A DNA stretch of 64,000 nucleotides, taken from assembly GCF_004522095.1 (NCBI RefSeq), contig NZ_SPUI01000002.1, positions 992,001-1,056,000 of the forward strand, given 5' to 3'. The DNA is from Nocardioides sp. 503. Lineage in GTDB: Bacteria > Actinomycetota > Actinomycetes > Propionibacteriales > Nocardioidaceae. Position 1 is the first letter of the stretch. Each line of letters opens with the position of its first letter. The notes beneath the pieces were generated by a model that was given only the letters and a program-made list of their open reading frames with translations, did no database searches and was not told where the DNA came from. Made by a program: the position numbers and the translations under genes. This document shows, piece after piece, positions 52,044-62,773 of the stretch.

Positions 52044-52057
52044 CGAACACATGTTCG
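52044..52057. promoter_or_regulatory. LexA (SOS) box containing the HNH start codon
   Basis: CGAACACATGTTCG fits CGAAC-N4-GTTCG exactly. The ATG at 52051-52053 is in its centre-right, so LexA bound here would cover the translation start region of the DUF222/HNH gene. Confidence 0.85.
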
Positions 52058-53349
52058 AGTCGTTGATGGATCAGGTGCGGGAGGCGCGGTCCGCGCTCGC
52101 GGCCTGCCCGAGCGATCTCACGGACGCTGAGCGGGTCGACCTGTTGCGTGAGCTGGAGGACCTGAAGTGCGCTGCGTCGGCGGCGCAGGCGGTGACCGCG
52201 GTCGAGCTGGATGCTTCGCAGCGTGCGGCCCAGGTGGAGGCCGGGGTCCGTGCGAGTCGGGTGGGGGAGGGCGTCGCGGCGCAGATCGGTCTGGCGCGGC
52301 GGGAGTCGCCGCACGCGGGGGCGCGGTTGTTGGGTCTGGGCAAGGTCCTGACCGCGGAGATGCCGTGCACGCTGCGTCTGATGCAGGAGGGCCGGCTGAG
52401 TGAGTGGCGGGCCATGATCCTGGCCCGTGAGACCGCGTGCCTGTCCGTTGAGGACCGTGCCGAGGTCGACGCCCGGTTGTGTGCGAACGGGGAGGCGGCG
52501 TCGATGAGCGACCAGGGCCTGAGCCGCGCCGCGCGCAAGCTGGCGTGCGAGCTCGACCCGGCCGCGGTCGCCGCACGTGCCCGTCGTGCGGAGGCTGAGC
52601 GGCACGTCTCGCTGCGCCCGGCGCCGGACACGATGTGCTGGGTCCGGGTCCTGCTGCCGGTCAAGCAGGCGGTGTGGGTCTACGCGGTGCTGCTCACGAT
52701 CGCCAAGAACGCCCGCTCCCAGGGCGACCCCCGCTCCCAGGGCCAGCTCATGGCCGACGCCCTGGTCGAGCGCGTCACGAGCGAGTCCACCGAGGCGGCG
52801 CCGAAGGTCGAGCTGAAGCTGGTCATGAGCGACACCTCCTTCTTCGGGACCTCCGAGGATGCCGCGGACCTGGAGGGCTACGGCCCGGTCCCGGCGCCGT
52901 GGGCGCGGGCGTTCGTCAGGGACGCCGCTGCGCAGGCGAGGTTGTGGGTCCGGCGGCTCTACGTGGCCCCGAGCACCGGTGAGCTGATCGGCATGGACTC
53001 CCGCGCCCGGTGTGCCCCGGCCGGGTTGGCCTCGTTCGTGGCGACCCGTGACCTGGGCCTGTGCCGGACCCCGTGGTGCGGCGCCCCGATCCGCGAGGCC
53101 GACCACGTCGTGGCCTACGAGGACAGCGGCCCGACCGCCTCCTACAACCTCCAAGGGCTGTGCCGGCGGTGCAACCTCGTCAAGCAGGCCCTGGGCTGGT
53201 CCGCGTCCCAAGTCTTCAGCCTGTGGCGCCACACCGTCGAGACGACCACCCCGACCGGTCACACCTACCGCTCCCGCGCACCCGCCCCATCCGGGCACGT
53301 GGACATCTACTCACCCGGCGAACGACTCCTCCTCGAGCTCATCGCCTGA
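52051..53349 (+). CDS. DUF222/HNH endonuclease-domain protein with SOS box
   Basis: A 432-residue member of the DUF222-HNH family, different in sequence from the one at 5886. The DUF222 part covers about residues 1-290, with RRESPHAGARLLGLGK and LTAEMPCTLRLMQEGRLSEW. The nuclease motif is C-terminal: CRTPWCGAPIREADHVVAY and NLQGLCRRCNLVKQ, with the H-N residues and two CxxC-type pairs. The ATG at 52051 lies inside a LexA box. M. tuberculosis 13E12 genes are also known to have LexA sites, which points to DNA damage induction. The mRNA is likely to have a very short leader or none. Confidence 0.86.
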   Translation: MFESLMDQVREARSALAACPSDLTDAERVDLLRELEDLKCAASAAQAVTAVELDASQRAAQVEAGVRASRVGEGVAAQIGLARRESPHAGARLLGLGKVLTAEMPCTLRLMQEGRLSEWRAMILARETACLSVEDRAEVDARLCANGEAASMSDQGLSRAARKLACELDPAAVAARARRAEAERHVSLRPAPDTMCWVRVLLPVKQAVWVYAVLLTIAKNARSQGDPRSQGQLMADALVERVTSESTEAAPKVELKLVMSDTSFFGTSEDAADLEGYGPVPAPWARAFVRDAAAQARLWVRRLYVAPSTGELIGMDSRARCAPAGLASFVATRDLGLCRTPWCGAPIREADHVVAYEDSGPTASYNLQGLCRRCNLVKQALGWSASQVFSLWRHTVETTTPTGHTYRSRAPAPSGHVDIYSPGERLLLELIA

Positions 53350-53432
53350 ACGAGCGACATCAGACGCTCCGCGCGCCAAAAGACGACAGAATGACGCACG
53401 CGCGATGTGCGCGCGGATCGCGGCAGGTCAGG

Positions 53433-53807
53433 TCACTGTTGTCCATGCAGGCGAGAGCTCATCACGCGGCGCACTGGCTCCACCTCGGCCCAGAGCTCGT
53501 CTTCGCTGAGTCTCCATTCCTCAGGCAACGACTTCTCGGGTAGGCGGCGCACCCGTGCACACGGTCGCGGGCGCCCCTCGAGGTGCTCGATCGCCGCCAG
53601 CAGGACGCATGAGGCATGACCCCGTGGGCCGCCGGGCCAGAGCCGCTCGGCCTCCCCGCTGAGACTGAGGTCTCCGGCCCGCTCACCGACATCTGCGCAT
53701 TGACTGGGACTCATCCCGGCTGCGCGCCTCGCCAGGTCTGACTCGCCGAATCGCCACAACTCGCGGGCGTAGGAGACGGCCGGCATGGTGATCACGAACT
53801 TGCCCAC
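53433..53807 (-). CDS. Small hypothetical protein
   Basis: A 124-residue soluble protein if started at the GTG at 53807 (GKFVITMPAVSYARELWRFG); a start at ATG 53786 is also possible. It has no signal peptide or membrane segment. The N-terminal half is amphipathic helical, with a regular charged pattern (ESDLARRAAGMSPSQCADVGE). Codon use is weaker than in neighbours, so confidence is moderate. Nothing about its function can be read from the sequence. Confidence 0.5.
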   Translation of the reverse strand: MGKFVITMPAVSYARELWRFGESDLARRAAGMSPSQCADVGERAGDLSLSGEAERLWPGGPRGHASCVLLAAIEHLEGRPRPCARVRRLPEKSLPEEWRLSEDELWAEVEPVRRVMSSRLHGQQ

Positions 53808-53908
53808 AGTCGTAAGTCTGCTGCTTAGGGCACGCCCTGTCATCGGCTCGAGCGTCGGTTCCTCTTAACCACCTTCGTCCGCCGGCGTCTCGTGAGACCC
53901 TCTCCGGC

Positions 53909-54304
53909 ATGGAGGGACGTGCACTGAACCGCGAGCCCCGACGAGCGTGGGCGTGGCTCGTTCCCTGGTTCGCCGGTTCGGTCGCGATCGTCGTCGCCAA
54001 CGTCACGGGCGCGCAGAGGGCCAGCTTCTTCCTCACCGGGTTGGCGGCAGGGGTCGGGTGGCAGCTGCTGTACCGCCGCGACCTGGTCTCACGGCTGACG
54101 TTCATGGCGGTGCTGATGACCGTCGCGGTCGTGGGGGCACTCGTGGCCCGAGAGGACTTCGTGTGGGAGGACATGGACACGACCGGCCTGCTCGTCATCG
54201 GGGTGCTTCTCGGCCTCATCTACTCCGAGCAGTACCTGCGCTGGCGACACGACGCCATGGAGCGTTCTTCTCGGACGGAACCAAGCCGCGACGCCACCGT
54301 CTGA
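53909..54304 (+). CDS. Small membrane protein of unknown function
   Basis: A 131-residue protein with four probable transmembrane segments: WAWLVPWFAGSVAIVVANV, FFLTGLAAGVGWQLLY, FMAVLMTVAVVGALVA and TGLLVIGVLLGLIYSEQYL. The C-terminus is polar and basic. No family was recognised. The ATG at 53909 follows CTCTCCGGC with no good Shine-Dalgarno. A hairpin lies about 34 bases after the stop. Confidence 0.65.
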   Translation: MEGRALNREPRRAWAWLVPWFAGSVAIVVANVTGAQRASFFLTGLAAGVGWQLLYRRDLVSRLTFMAVLMTVAVVGALVAREDFVWEDMDTTGLLVIGVLLGLIYSEQYLRWRHDAMERSSRTEPSRDATV

Positions 54305-54337
54305 CCGTTCCCAGGCCCCGTGACTGTGAGCTCAGGC

Positions 54338-54354
54338 GCGACGACACCCGTCGC
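54338..54354. terminator. Hairpin between two convergent genes
   Basis: GCGACG-ACACC-CGTCGC is a perfect 6-bp stem with a 5-base loop in the 62-base gap between the small membrane protein and the GNAT gene. Confidence 0.45.
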
Positions 54355-54366
54355 TGTGTAGCGGCG

Positions 54367-54960
54367 TCAGGAGGACTCAGGCAGCACTCGCCGCACGACG
54401 CGCCGCCGCAGCGTGGGGGAGGCGTGCACCTCGTAGCCGGCCTCGAGGAAGACCTGGAGCAGGCCGACCGAGGCCTCGTCCCAGATGACCTGCTTGCCGG
54501 GCGGCGGCTCCATCGGGTAGCCCTCGAGGATGCGGGCGCCGACCTGCGCGCCGTACTCGACGGTGGCGTTCGCAAGCTCGTAGGTCAGTCCCGCCTGGCG
54601 CCAGCCCTTGCGCACGACGAAGCAGGTGACCGACCAGATGCCCGGCAGCTCCGGGTCCATCCGCATCCACGGCTGCTTGCGGCTCCACAGGCGGGGGTAG
54701 TTCTCCCGAGGCTCGACGGCGACCCAGCCGGCCGCCTCGCCGTCGACGTAGCCGATCAGCCCGGAGGTCGGTCCGGGGGTGCCGCAGGCGGTCTGCTCGA
54801 GCAGGGCGACGTCGCGCTCCTCCTGGGTGATGTCGCGCCAGATCCAGCCCGGCACCTTCATGGCCTGGCAGCGGCACTTGCGGGCGCCGCTCGTGGCGAA
54901 GACCGCCTCGACGTCCTCGACCGTCGCTTGGTTGGCGGGGAGCCAGGTGAACTCGGGCAT
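54367..54960 (-). CDS. GNAT-family N-acetyltransferase
   Basis: A 197-residue protein. The core strand GLIGYVDGEAAGWVAVEPREN and the acetyl-CoA binding region WSVTCFVVRKGWRQAGLTYELANATVEYG (R-x2-G-type loop) identify the family. The opening TSGARKCRCQAMKVPGW has two cysteines and is typical of a group of actinobacterial GNAT proteins of unknown substrate. ILEGYPMEPPPGK is a further conserved-looking segment of this group. Its neighbours do not indicate a role. Confidence 0.8.
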   Translation of the reverse strand: MPEFTWLPANQATVEDVEAVFATSGARKCRCQAMKVPGWIWRDITQEERDVALLEQTACGTPGPTSGLIGYVDGEAAGWVAVEPRENYPRLWSRKQPWMRMDPELPGIWSVTCFVVRKGWRQAGLTYELANATVEYGAQVGARILEGYPMEPPPGKQVIWDEASVGLLQVFLEAGYEVHASPTLRRRVVRRVLPESS

Positions 54961-55030
54961 GGTGCGACCCTAGGACCACACCACTCCCCGTGCAGAGCCC
55001 TCTCTCGTTGATCCGCCGACGTCGTGGGGG

Positions 55031-57837
55031 CTACCGCTTCGTGACCCGGAAGGTCAGGACCTGGGGCCGCGAGACGAGTCCGCTGGTCCCGGTGACGGTG
55101 ATCGTCGCCTTGTAGGTGCCCGGCACGAGCCTCTTGGTGCTGTAGGCGATCGCGGTCCTGCCAGCGGCCTGCGTGCTCCGCAGCGTCGTGACCACCCGGG
55201 TGTAGGTGCACTTCTTCTTCGCCTTGTTCTTGGCGGTCTTCGGCTTGCAGACACCCGCGACCACGCGACCGACGGTGGGCTTGCCGACCAGGACCCGCGT
55301 GACCCCACGAGCCGAGGACGTGACCGAGAACGTGATGCGCTTCCCCTTGGCGACGGACTTGGGGGAGATGCCGGCCGCTCTGATGACGGGAGCGGCGGTC
55401 GGGTTCGCGGGCGGGGTGGTGGGGACGTCGAAGTGGGCAGCCACGGTCTTGCTGGCGTCCATCGTGACCACGCAGGGGTTGGTGCTGCCCGTGCAGCCAC
55501 CGGTCCAGTACGAGAAGGTCGAGCCGGGGTCCGGCGTCGCGGTCAGGGTGACGACCTCACCGTCGTCATGCGTCGAGTCGCAGGAGGACCAACAAGGAAA
55601 ACCAGCCTCTGCCCCCTGGACGCTGCTGCCGCCCAGGACCTGGACCCGCAGGTGGCGGGGCCGGCGGAACCTGGGTGTCACGGTGGTGCCGCCGTCCTTG
55701 ACGGTGACCTCGCACTCCAGGTGCGTGCCGCAGTCGACCTCGTCACCCCACCCCAGGAGCTCGGAGTCACTGTCGGGTGCCGCGGTCAGGACGACCACGG
55801 CACCCACGGGCACGACGGGATCGGTGCAGGTCGTGCCGCAGTCGATGCCCGGCCCGCCGCTGGTGACCGTGCCGGTCCCGGTGCCGGTCTTGACGACGGA
55901 GAGGGGTGCGTGGTTCACCGTCCCGGTGACCAGCTCGCCGGTGACGTCGGCGGCGAGGCAGAACGTCGTCCGGCGCAGGCTACGCCTTGGAAGGCGGTCG
56001 GCCGCCGGCTCGACGCCTGTGCGACCGCACCGTTCCCCCAGTCTCCATCCAGGCCGGGGGCCTGGGCGATGAGGTAGCCGGCGGAGGCCGCCACGCAGAC
56101 GTCGTCCGCGCTGCAGTCGATGTCGAAGATCCGCGAGCGCGGGGTGTCCTGGGGGAGATCGGCGATCGGCACCTCGTACCAGTCGAGCAGGTCCTCGGCG
56201 GGGTTCAGCCGCCACACGTGGCCGCCCCCGTCGCCGACCAGGCACCGGGTGGCGGAGGAGCAGGTCATGGCCCGCGGTGCCCACTCGACGGTGGAGGGCT
56301 GGTCGCCCTCGTAGAACCAGTCGTCCGTGGCGGGGTCCGTCGACGACAGGATGTGGCCCCCGTTCGTCACGGCGTAGCACTCGGTCGTCGTACGGCAGGT
56401 CACGACGCTGACCCAGTCGTCCGTGACGATCGGGTCGACGACCCAGGCGGCGGTGGTCGGCGCCGTCGAGGTGATGAGGTCGTCGTCCTGCGTGCCGAGC
56501 ACGCAGAGATCGGCCGACGGGCACGACACCGCACGGATGGTCGCGGTGCCCGCGACGTTGCGGACAGTCGCGGTGCGTGCTCCGAAGGGGTCCTCGACCG
56601 TGACGATCTCGCCGTCCGTGTAGCCCACGACGCAGAGAGAGACGGTCGGGCAGTCGACCTTCTGCGCGGCCCGGCCGGACGGGTTGACCTGGGTCGTCGT
56701 CCACGCGGAGGCGCCCTCGGTCGGGGAGCTGCTCGAGAGCAGGTGGCCGGTGCCGTCGACGGCGACGCACGCCGTGGCCGAGAGGCAGTCGACGTCGGTC
56801 AGGCTGTTGAGCTCCTCCCGCACGCCGCTGGTGGTCCAGGTCGCGGTCGGGGCGGCAGCGTCGTCGGTGCTGATCATGCGGCCGTCGGTGGTCCCGATCA
56901 CGCACGCCGTGCCCCCTCGCACGCAGCCGACGGCGCTCATGCCCTCCGCGTGCGTCGTGGTCGAGGTGAAGGACCCCCCGCCGACGCTGCGTCGGGCCGT
57001 CGTGCCGGCGGCGTCGATCTCGACGCACAGGCTCGTCGTCGGGCAGTCGAGATCGGTCGTCGAGTCCGCCGCGCGGCCCCGGCAGCTGGTCGGCGTGGCG
57101 CACGAGACCGTGACGTGGTGATCCACGACGTTGGCGATGGACCAGCTGGCGAACGGTGACCCGGGGGAGCTGATCGACTCCATCTCCTCGCCCTGCCCGT
57201 CGACGCCCTTGCAGAGCGTGCCGGGCGAGGCCGCGCACGAGACGTCGGCGAAGGGCGGGTTGTCGACGTAGTTCTGCACGTCCCAGGTCTGGAGCGGGTC
57301 CGTCGAGTACCACAGCCCACCGCCGGAAGGACCCCGTCCCGCGGCGGCGCACAGCGTGGGAGTCGCGCACGAGACGGCCGTCAAGGCATGGTCCTGTTCG
57401 AGGACGACCCTCCAGGACGACTCGGTAGCGGGCTCGTCCGAGCCGTACATCAGGCCGGACTCCGACACCGCGAGACAGAACGATGCCGTGGCGCACGAGA
57501 TGTCGGTGAAGCGCAGCGCGTGGTCGGTGAAACGCTCCGTCCACGGCCCTGCGGTGCCCGGCGCCGTGCGGACGACGCCGTACTGGCTCACCGACGCGCA
57601 GAAGCCGACCGACGGGCAGGAGACGCCGGTGACCCGGGCGCGGGCGCTGAACGGCGCCTCGCTGACGACCTGCTGCGACGTGCCCCAGGTGACGGTCTCA
57701 CCGATCTCGTCGGTCTCCTCGGGATCCGCAGCGGTGGCCGGGCCGCTCACGGGACCCACCAGGACCCCGAGGCTGGCGACGATCACCGCCAGGACCGACA
57801 GCAGTGAGATCGACAGCCTCGTTCGACGAGCGAGCAC
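55031..57837 (-). pseudogene. Large secreted repeat protein with one frameshift
   Basis: A signal peptide (LSISLLSVLAVIVASLGVLV, start at GTG 57837 with GAGGAGGGA upstream) is followed by about 600 residues of repeated units. Each carries a pattern like VSCPSVGFCASVS, ISCATASFCLAVS or VTCRTTTECYAVT, as in disulfide-bonded beta-propellers. The frame then breaks near 55965-55980. After VACA the sense continues one frame away as RTTFCLAADVTGELV and runs to 55031 through two InlB-type B-repeats (GGCTGSTNPCVVTMDASKTV) and a beta-sandwich ending LTFRVTKR. One extra C in the GCCGG run would restore a single about 935-residue protein. This is either a true pseudogene or a sequencing error. Confidence 0.75.
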
Positions 57838-57876
57838 AGGTCCCTCCTCAGGTGTGCGGAGCGGCACGGTGACCTG

Positions 57877-60003
57877 CTAGCCCCCCACGCCGCTCAGTGG
57901 CACGTGGCCGGTCAACGCGCCGGGTGCGGTGATCGCGATGGAGGCGGTGGCACTGCCCGCCTGACTGGGATCGAAGCCCACCTGGAAGAGGCACGTCGCG
58001 TTCGGCGCGAGGACCTTCCCGGCGCACTCGTCGGGATCGATGAGGAACTGGCCAGGCACGTTCTCGTCCTCGAGCGCGAAGCTGATGACCCCCGAGGGCA
58101 GTTCGCCGGTGTTCCTCAGCACCAGGGTCCGTTCGGAGTACCCGACAGCCACCGGGATCGTCCCGAAGTTGATCGAGGTGGTGGGGGCCACCGAGAACAT
58201 GGCCGGTGCGCGGACGGTGCCCTCCAGCGAGGCGGTCGTGGTCCCACCTGGCTGGCCGCTCACGACGAGCGCGGCCGACCTCCCGCCGTGGGAGCCCGTG
58301 GGCTCGAACACGACGGTCACCGAACAGGTGGATCCGGAGGTGAGCGTGGCGCCACCGCACCCATCGCTGACAATCCGGAACTGGGATGCGTCCGGGCCTG
58401 TCAGCTGGCTGCTCAACGCGCCGGTGGTGGCGGCATCGAGGTTGGTGACCGTGAACGACGTGGCCTGCGTGGTCTCTCCGGCGAAGGCACTGAACGAGCG
58501 GCTGGAGGGGGCGACCGTCATCGGGCGGCCCGAGCCTGTGAGATCGATGACGACGATGCCGCCGGGGGTGGAGCGCAACGAGAGCTGCGCCGTCTTGGCG
58601 CCGGGTGACGTGGGCCGGAAGGCGACCTCGATGCTGCACGACTGTCGGGGAGCGACCTGGGGTGAGCAGTTCTGCCACCCGAGCTGGAACTGATCGGCGT
58701 CGGGGCCGGTGATGGTCACGCTGACGTCCGTCTTGGTGTCGCCGGTGGCGTTGCCGGGACTGATCGTCTTGGTGCCGCTCTGGTCTCCGACGGCGACCGT
58801 CTCGAAGTCCACCTGGGAGTTCCAGATCCAGAAGCCCGTCTCGCCGGTCCCCGTGAGCATGAAGCTCAGGTCGCCTCCCGGCGCGGCACTGACCCAGAGC
58901 TTCGCGTACAGGGGGCCCTGAGCGCGCGCCTCGAGGTTCACCGAGACCGTGCACGACTCGCCGACATCGAGCGTCACCCCGGCGCAGGTCTGCGACACGA
59001 TGTTGAAACCCGTGGCCGCGCCGTTCTCGATGGCCGGCTCCGCGATCACCCCGGACTCGTAGGTGCCGTCGTTGGAGATGGTGAAGGTGGTGGTGGGGGT
59101 GGCCACCCGCTGGGGGACCGTGCCGAAGTCCTGGCCGCCGACCCCGCTCGTGAGGTGCGCCCCCAGCGGGTCGACGCCCGTGCCCTGAAGACCGGTGGTC
59201 GCCGAGACGAGGCCAGGCCCGGCCCCCGCGCGGACAGTCAGACTGCCCGCTTTGGTCCCGGGGCCGGCGGGGCTGAAGCTCACGACCAGGTTGCACGCGG
59301 AGCCGACCCGCAGCGGCTTGCCGGCACACCCGTCGGTGACGATCGCGAAACCGCTGTCGCCGGTCAGTGCCGCGCGGGCCAAGGCGGGCAGCGGTCCGGT
59401 GCCCGTGTTGGTCACGGTGATCGTCTTCTGGGCAGGGGCGGACCCGATCGCGACCGTCTGCCAGTCGTAGGACGTCGGGGCGAGCGTCAGCTTCCCGCCG
59501 GAGGGGGCGGCCGGCCCGGACGCCGTGACCCGGATCGGCTTGGTGCCGACCCGGCAGTTGTTCCTCTCGTTGCGCTCGCGGACCTTCTTCTTCGCGTCGG
59601 CGCAGACGACCAGGTAGTAGGACCCGGCCGTCGTTCGGGCAGGGATCGCCACCGAGATGTTGCGGGAGAGTGACTTCCTCGGTCGCAGGGACGTCATCTT
59701 GCCGGCGGCAGCGAGAGCGGTGTCACCGCCGACCTTGCGATCCCGGGACAGGGACAGGGAGACGACCGACGCACCGGCGGCCTTGCTGCCGGTGTTCTTG
59801 ACCGTGGTCGAGATCCGCGTGCTCGTGCCGGCCTTCACCGAGGACGGGACGGAGACCTTCGCGATCGTCAGGTCGGGCCTGCCCCCGGCGGCGGACGCCC
59901 GGCTCGGGGCCACGAGGGCCGTCAGCGCCAGCGCGAGGAGCAGCACCGAGATCGCGGTCCGCGAGGCCGGACGCGAGCGCCCCACCGCCTGAGCAGTAGT
60001 CAC
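57877..60003 (-). CDS. Secreted protein with CARDB-like and ASH-type repeat domains
   Basis: A 708-residue exported protein starting at GTG 60003 (GAGAGG upstream). The signal peptide core is AISVLLLALALTALVAP, ending SRASA. Residues about 40-150 resemble a CARDB adhesion module (PDLTIAKVSVPSSVKAGT, SYYLVVCADAKKKVRERNERNNC). The rest holds about five Ig-like choice-of-anchor D/ASH-type domains, each with a FGTVP or VAVG-type beginning and ending in a TCSVTVVFEP-like strand (SCTVSVNLEA, SCSIEVAFRP, TCLFQVGFDP). Each domain has a cysteine pair (CAG...C). It may bind a cell-surface or extracellular partner. It lies 39 bases upstream of the frameshifted secreted gene in the same direction. Confidence 0.82.
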   Translation of the reverse strand: MTTAQAVGRSRPASRTAISVLLLALALTALVAPSRASAAGGRPDLTIAKVSVPSSVKAGTSTRISTTVKNTGSKAAGASVVSLSLSRDRKVGGDTALAAAGKMTSLRPRKSLSRNISVAIPARTTAGSYYLVVCADAKKKVRERNERNNCRVGTKPIRVTASGPAAPSGGKLTLAPTSYDWQTVAIGSAPAQKTITVTNTGTGPLPALARAALTGDSGFAIVTDGCAGKPLRVGSACNLVVSFSPAGPGTKAGSLTVRAGAGPGLVSATTGLQGTGVDPLGAHLTSGVGGQDFGTVPQRVATPTTTFTISNDGTYESGVIAEPAIENGAATGFNIVSQTCAGVTLDVGESCTVSVNLEARAQGPLYAKLWVSAAPGGDLSFMLTGTGETGFWIWNSQVDFETVAVGDQSGTKTISPGNATGDTKTDVSVTITGPDADQFQLGWQNCSPQVAPRQSCSIEVAFRPTSPGAKTAQLSLRSTPGGIVVIDLTGSGRPMTVAPSSRSFSAFAGETTQATSFTVTNLDAATTGALSSQLTGPDASQFRIVSDGCGGATLTSGSTCSVTVVFEPTGSHGGRSAALVVSGQPGGTTTASLEGTVRAPAMFSVAPTTSINFGTIPVAVGYSERTLVLRNTGELPSGVISFALEDENVPGQFLIDPDECAGKVLAPNATCLFQVGFDPSQAGSATASIAITAPGALTGHVPLSGVGG

Positions 60004-60166
60004 GTGTCTGCCTCTCGTGCAGGGTCGGGCGGGCCGAGCCCTCATCAAGAGTCCCGATCGCCTTGAGCGGTCGACAATAGCGGGGAACGCGGTTCCCTGC
60101 AGTCCTTGCGGAGAAGCGGGCTAGACCACGTCGGGAGTGGCGCCGGCCGAGGTGCGGAGGACCGTC

Positions 60167-61057
60167 TCAGGCCGCCGGTGACCCGGAGGTGCCTCGGTGG
60201 ACGACCGTCACCAGCACCCACGTGACGCACGCCGAGATGAGCGCGGCGCCGAGCATGTGGAAGCCGACCAGGATCTCGGGCAGGTCAGTGAAGTACTGCA
60301 CGAAGCCGATGGCGCCCTGGCCGATCGACACCGCGAGCAGCACGACGACGGCCCGGCGCGCCTCGCGCGACGCCCCGACCGCGGCCAGGGCGCAGAGGAG
60401 GCCGATGCCGAGGCCGACGAAGAGGAAGACCGAGTCGGCGTGGAGCTGGCTGACCTGGAGCGGGTCGAGGTTGTTGCGCTCGGAGTCGATGTCACCCGCG
60501 TGGGGGCCGGAGCCGGTGACCACGGTGCCGAGGTAGAGCACGACCCATGCGGACGCGAAGGTCAGCCACGCCAGCCAGACCAGGCCGCCCGAGGCCCGCG
60601 TGGGGGCCGGGTGGTCGATCCGGCGGAGGAACAGCACCGCCAGGCCGATGATCGCCATCGAGCAGAGCAGGTGGAAGGAGACGATCCACGGGTTCAGCTC
60701 GGTGAGCACCGAGATGCCGCCGATGACCGCCTGGGCCGGGATCCCGAGCGCCAGGATGATGGAGAGACGGCGCAGCTCACGCCGGCCGGTCTGCCAGGCC
60801 GAGACGAACGTCGCCACGGCGATCGCCACGAGGACGAAGGTCAGCATCCGGTTGCCGAACTCGATCGCGGCGTGGAGGGTCAGCTCGCCGTGCGGGCGGA
60901 ACGACTCCTCGGTGCACCGCGGCCAGGTGGGGCAGCCGAGGCCGGAGCCGGTGAGCCGGACGGCGCCGCCGGTGACGACGAGCATGATGTTGGCGACCAG
61001 GGTGGCCCAGCCCAGCGGCCGCACCCACGGGGCCAGGGTCCAGCGCGGGTCGCTCAC
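60167..61057 (-). CDS. ctaA: Heme A synthase
   Basis: A 296-residue membrane enzyme that oxidises heme O to heme A. About eight hydrophobic segments are present. TGGAVRLTGSGLGCPTWPRC contains the paired cysteine region, followed by HAAIEFGNRMLTF, VSFHLLCSMAIIGL, QLHADSVFLFVGLGIGL and VGFHMLGAALISA, which supply the four heme-ligand histidines. GTG at 61057 overlaps the ABC permease stop. In actinobacteria ctaA commonly follows this transporter pair. Its partner ctaB is at 48169. Confidence 0.92.
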   Translation of the reverse strand: MSDPRWTLAPWVRPLGWATLVANIMLVVTGGAVRLTGSGLGCPTWPRCTEESFRPHGELTLHAAIEFGNRMLTFVLVAIAVATFVSAWQTGRRELRRLSIILALGIPAQAVIGGISVLTELNPWIVSFHLLCSMAIIGLAVLFLRRIDHPAPTRASGGLVWLAWLTFASAWVVLYLGTVVTGSGPHAGDIDSERNNLDPLQVSQLHADSVFLFVGLGIGLLCALAAVGASREARRAVVVLLAVSIGQGAIGFVQYFTDLPEILVGFHMLGAALISACVTWVLVTVVHRGTSGSPAA

Positions 61058-61814
61058 TCCCACGTGAACGTCCTCGCGGTGAGGACGGCGCCCCCGACGG
61101 CCCAGCCGACGAGCACGGCGAGCTCGCGCCACGCGACGGCGGAGTCGATGAGCGCGTCGCGCATGGCGTTGCCGAGCGCGCCGGAGGGGAGCCAGCGGAC
61201 GACCTCGCCGAAGTCGCCGTACGCGGAGGTCGGGAGCACGACGGCCCCGCCGGCGAGCAGCAGCAGGTAGACCAGGTTGGCGGCGGCGAGCGTGGCCTCG
61301 GCGCGCAGCGAGCCGGCGAGCGCGAGGCCCAGGCCGGCGAACGCGGCGGTGCCGAGGACGAGGGCCAGGACCGTCGCGACCACGTCGACGCGCGGGGACC
61401 AGCCCATCGCCAGGCCCACACCGGAGATGACCGCGACCTGCAGCACCTCGACGAGCAGCAGGGCGCCGACCTTGCCCGCGAGCAGTCCGGTGCGGGACAG
61501 GGGAGAGGTGCCGAGGCGCTTGATGACGCCGTAGCGGCGCTCGAAGCCGGTGGCGATCGCCAGCGAGGTGAACGCCGTCGACATGATCGCCAGCGCCAGG
61601 ACGCCGGGGGTGAGCACGTCGACGGCGGGCCGGGAGAAGTCCAGGCCGATGCGGTCGGAGCCCTGCACGCCGCCCACCAGGACGATCGCGGGGATGACCA
61701 CGGCCAGCAGCAGCTGCTCGCCGTTGCGCAGCATCAGCCGCGCCTCCATGCCTGCCTGCGCGAGGACCTGGCGGGGGAGCGGCGCGGCTCCGGGCATCGG
61801 GGTGAAGGTGCCGG

Positions 61815-61818
<4 letters not shown>
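61054..61818 (-). CDS. ABC transporter permease (ABC-2 type)
   Basis: A 254-residue membrane subunit with six hydrophobic segments: LLLAVVIPAIVLVGG, GVLALAIMSTAFTSLAIATG, VGALLLVEVLQVAVISGVGLA, VVATVLALVLGTAAFAGLGLALAG, LAAANLVYLLLLAGGAVVLP and AVLVGWAVGGAVLTA. The loop FERRYGVIKRLGTSPLSR is typical of drug/antibiotic efflux-type ABC-2 permeases. It forms a transporter with the ATPase encoded just upstream, with a four-base overlap. The substrate is unknown. Confidence 0.86.
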
Positions 61819-62750
<932 letters not shown>

Positions 62751-62773
62751 GGTCGCAGTCTAGGGTTGCGGCC

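Noticed and set aside
55915..56000. The break in the secreted protein as programmed ribosomal frameshifting
   Set aside because: There is no slippery heptamer or obvious downstream pseudoknot. The change is best explained by one missing base in the GCCGG run.
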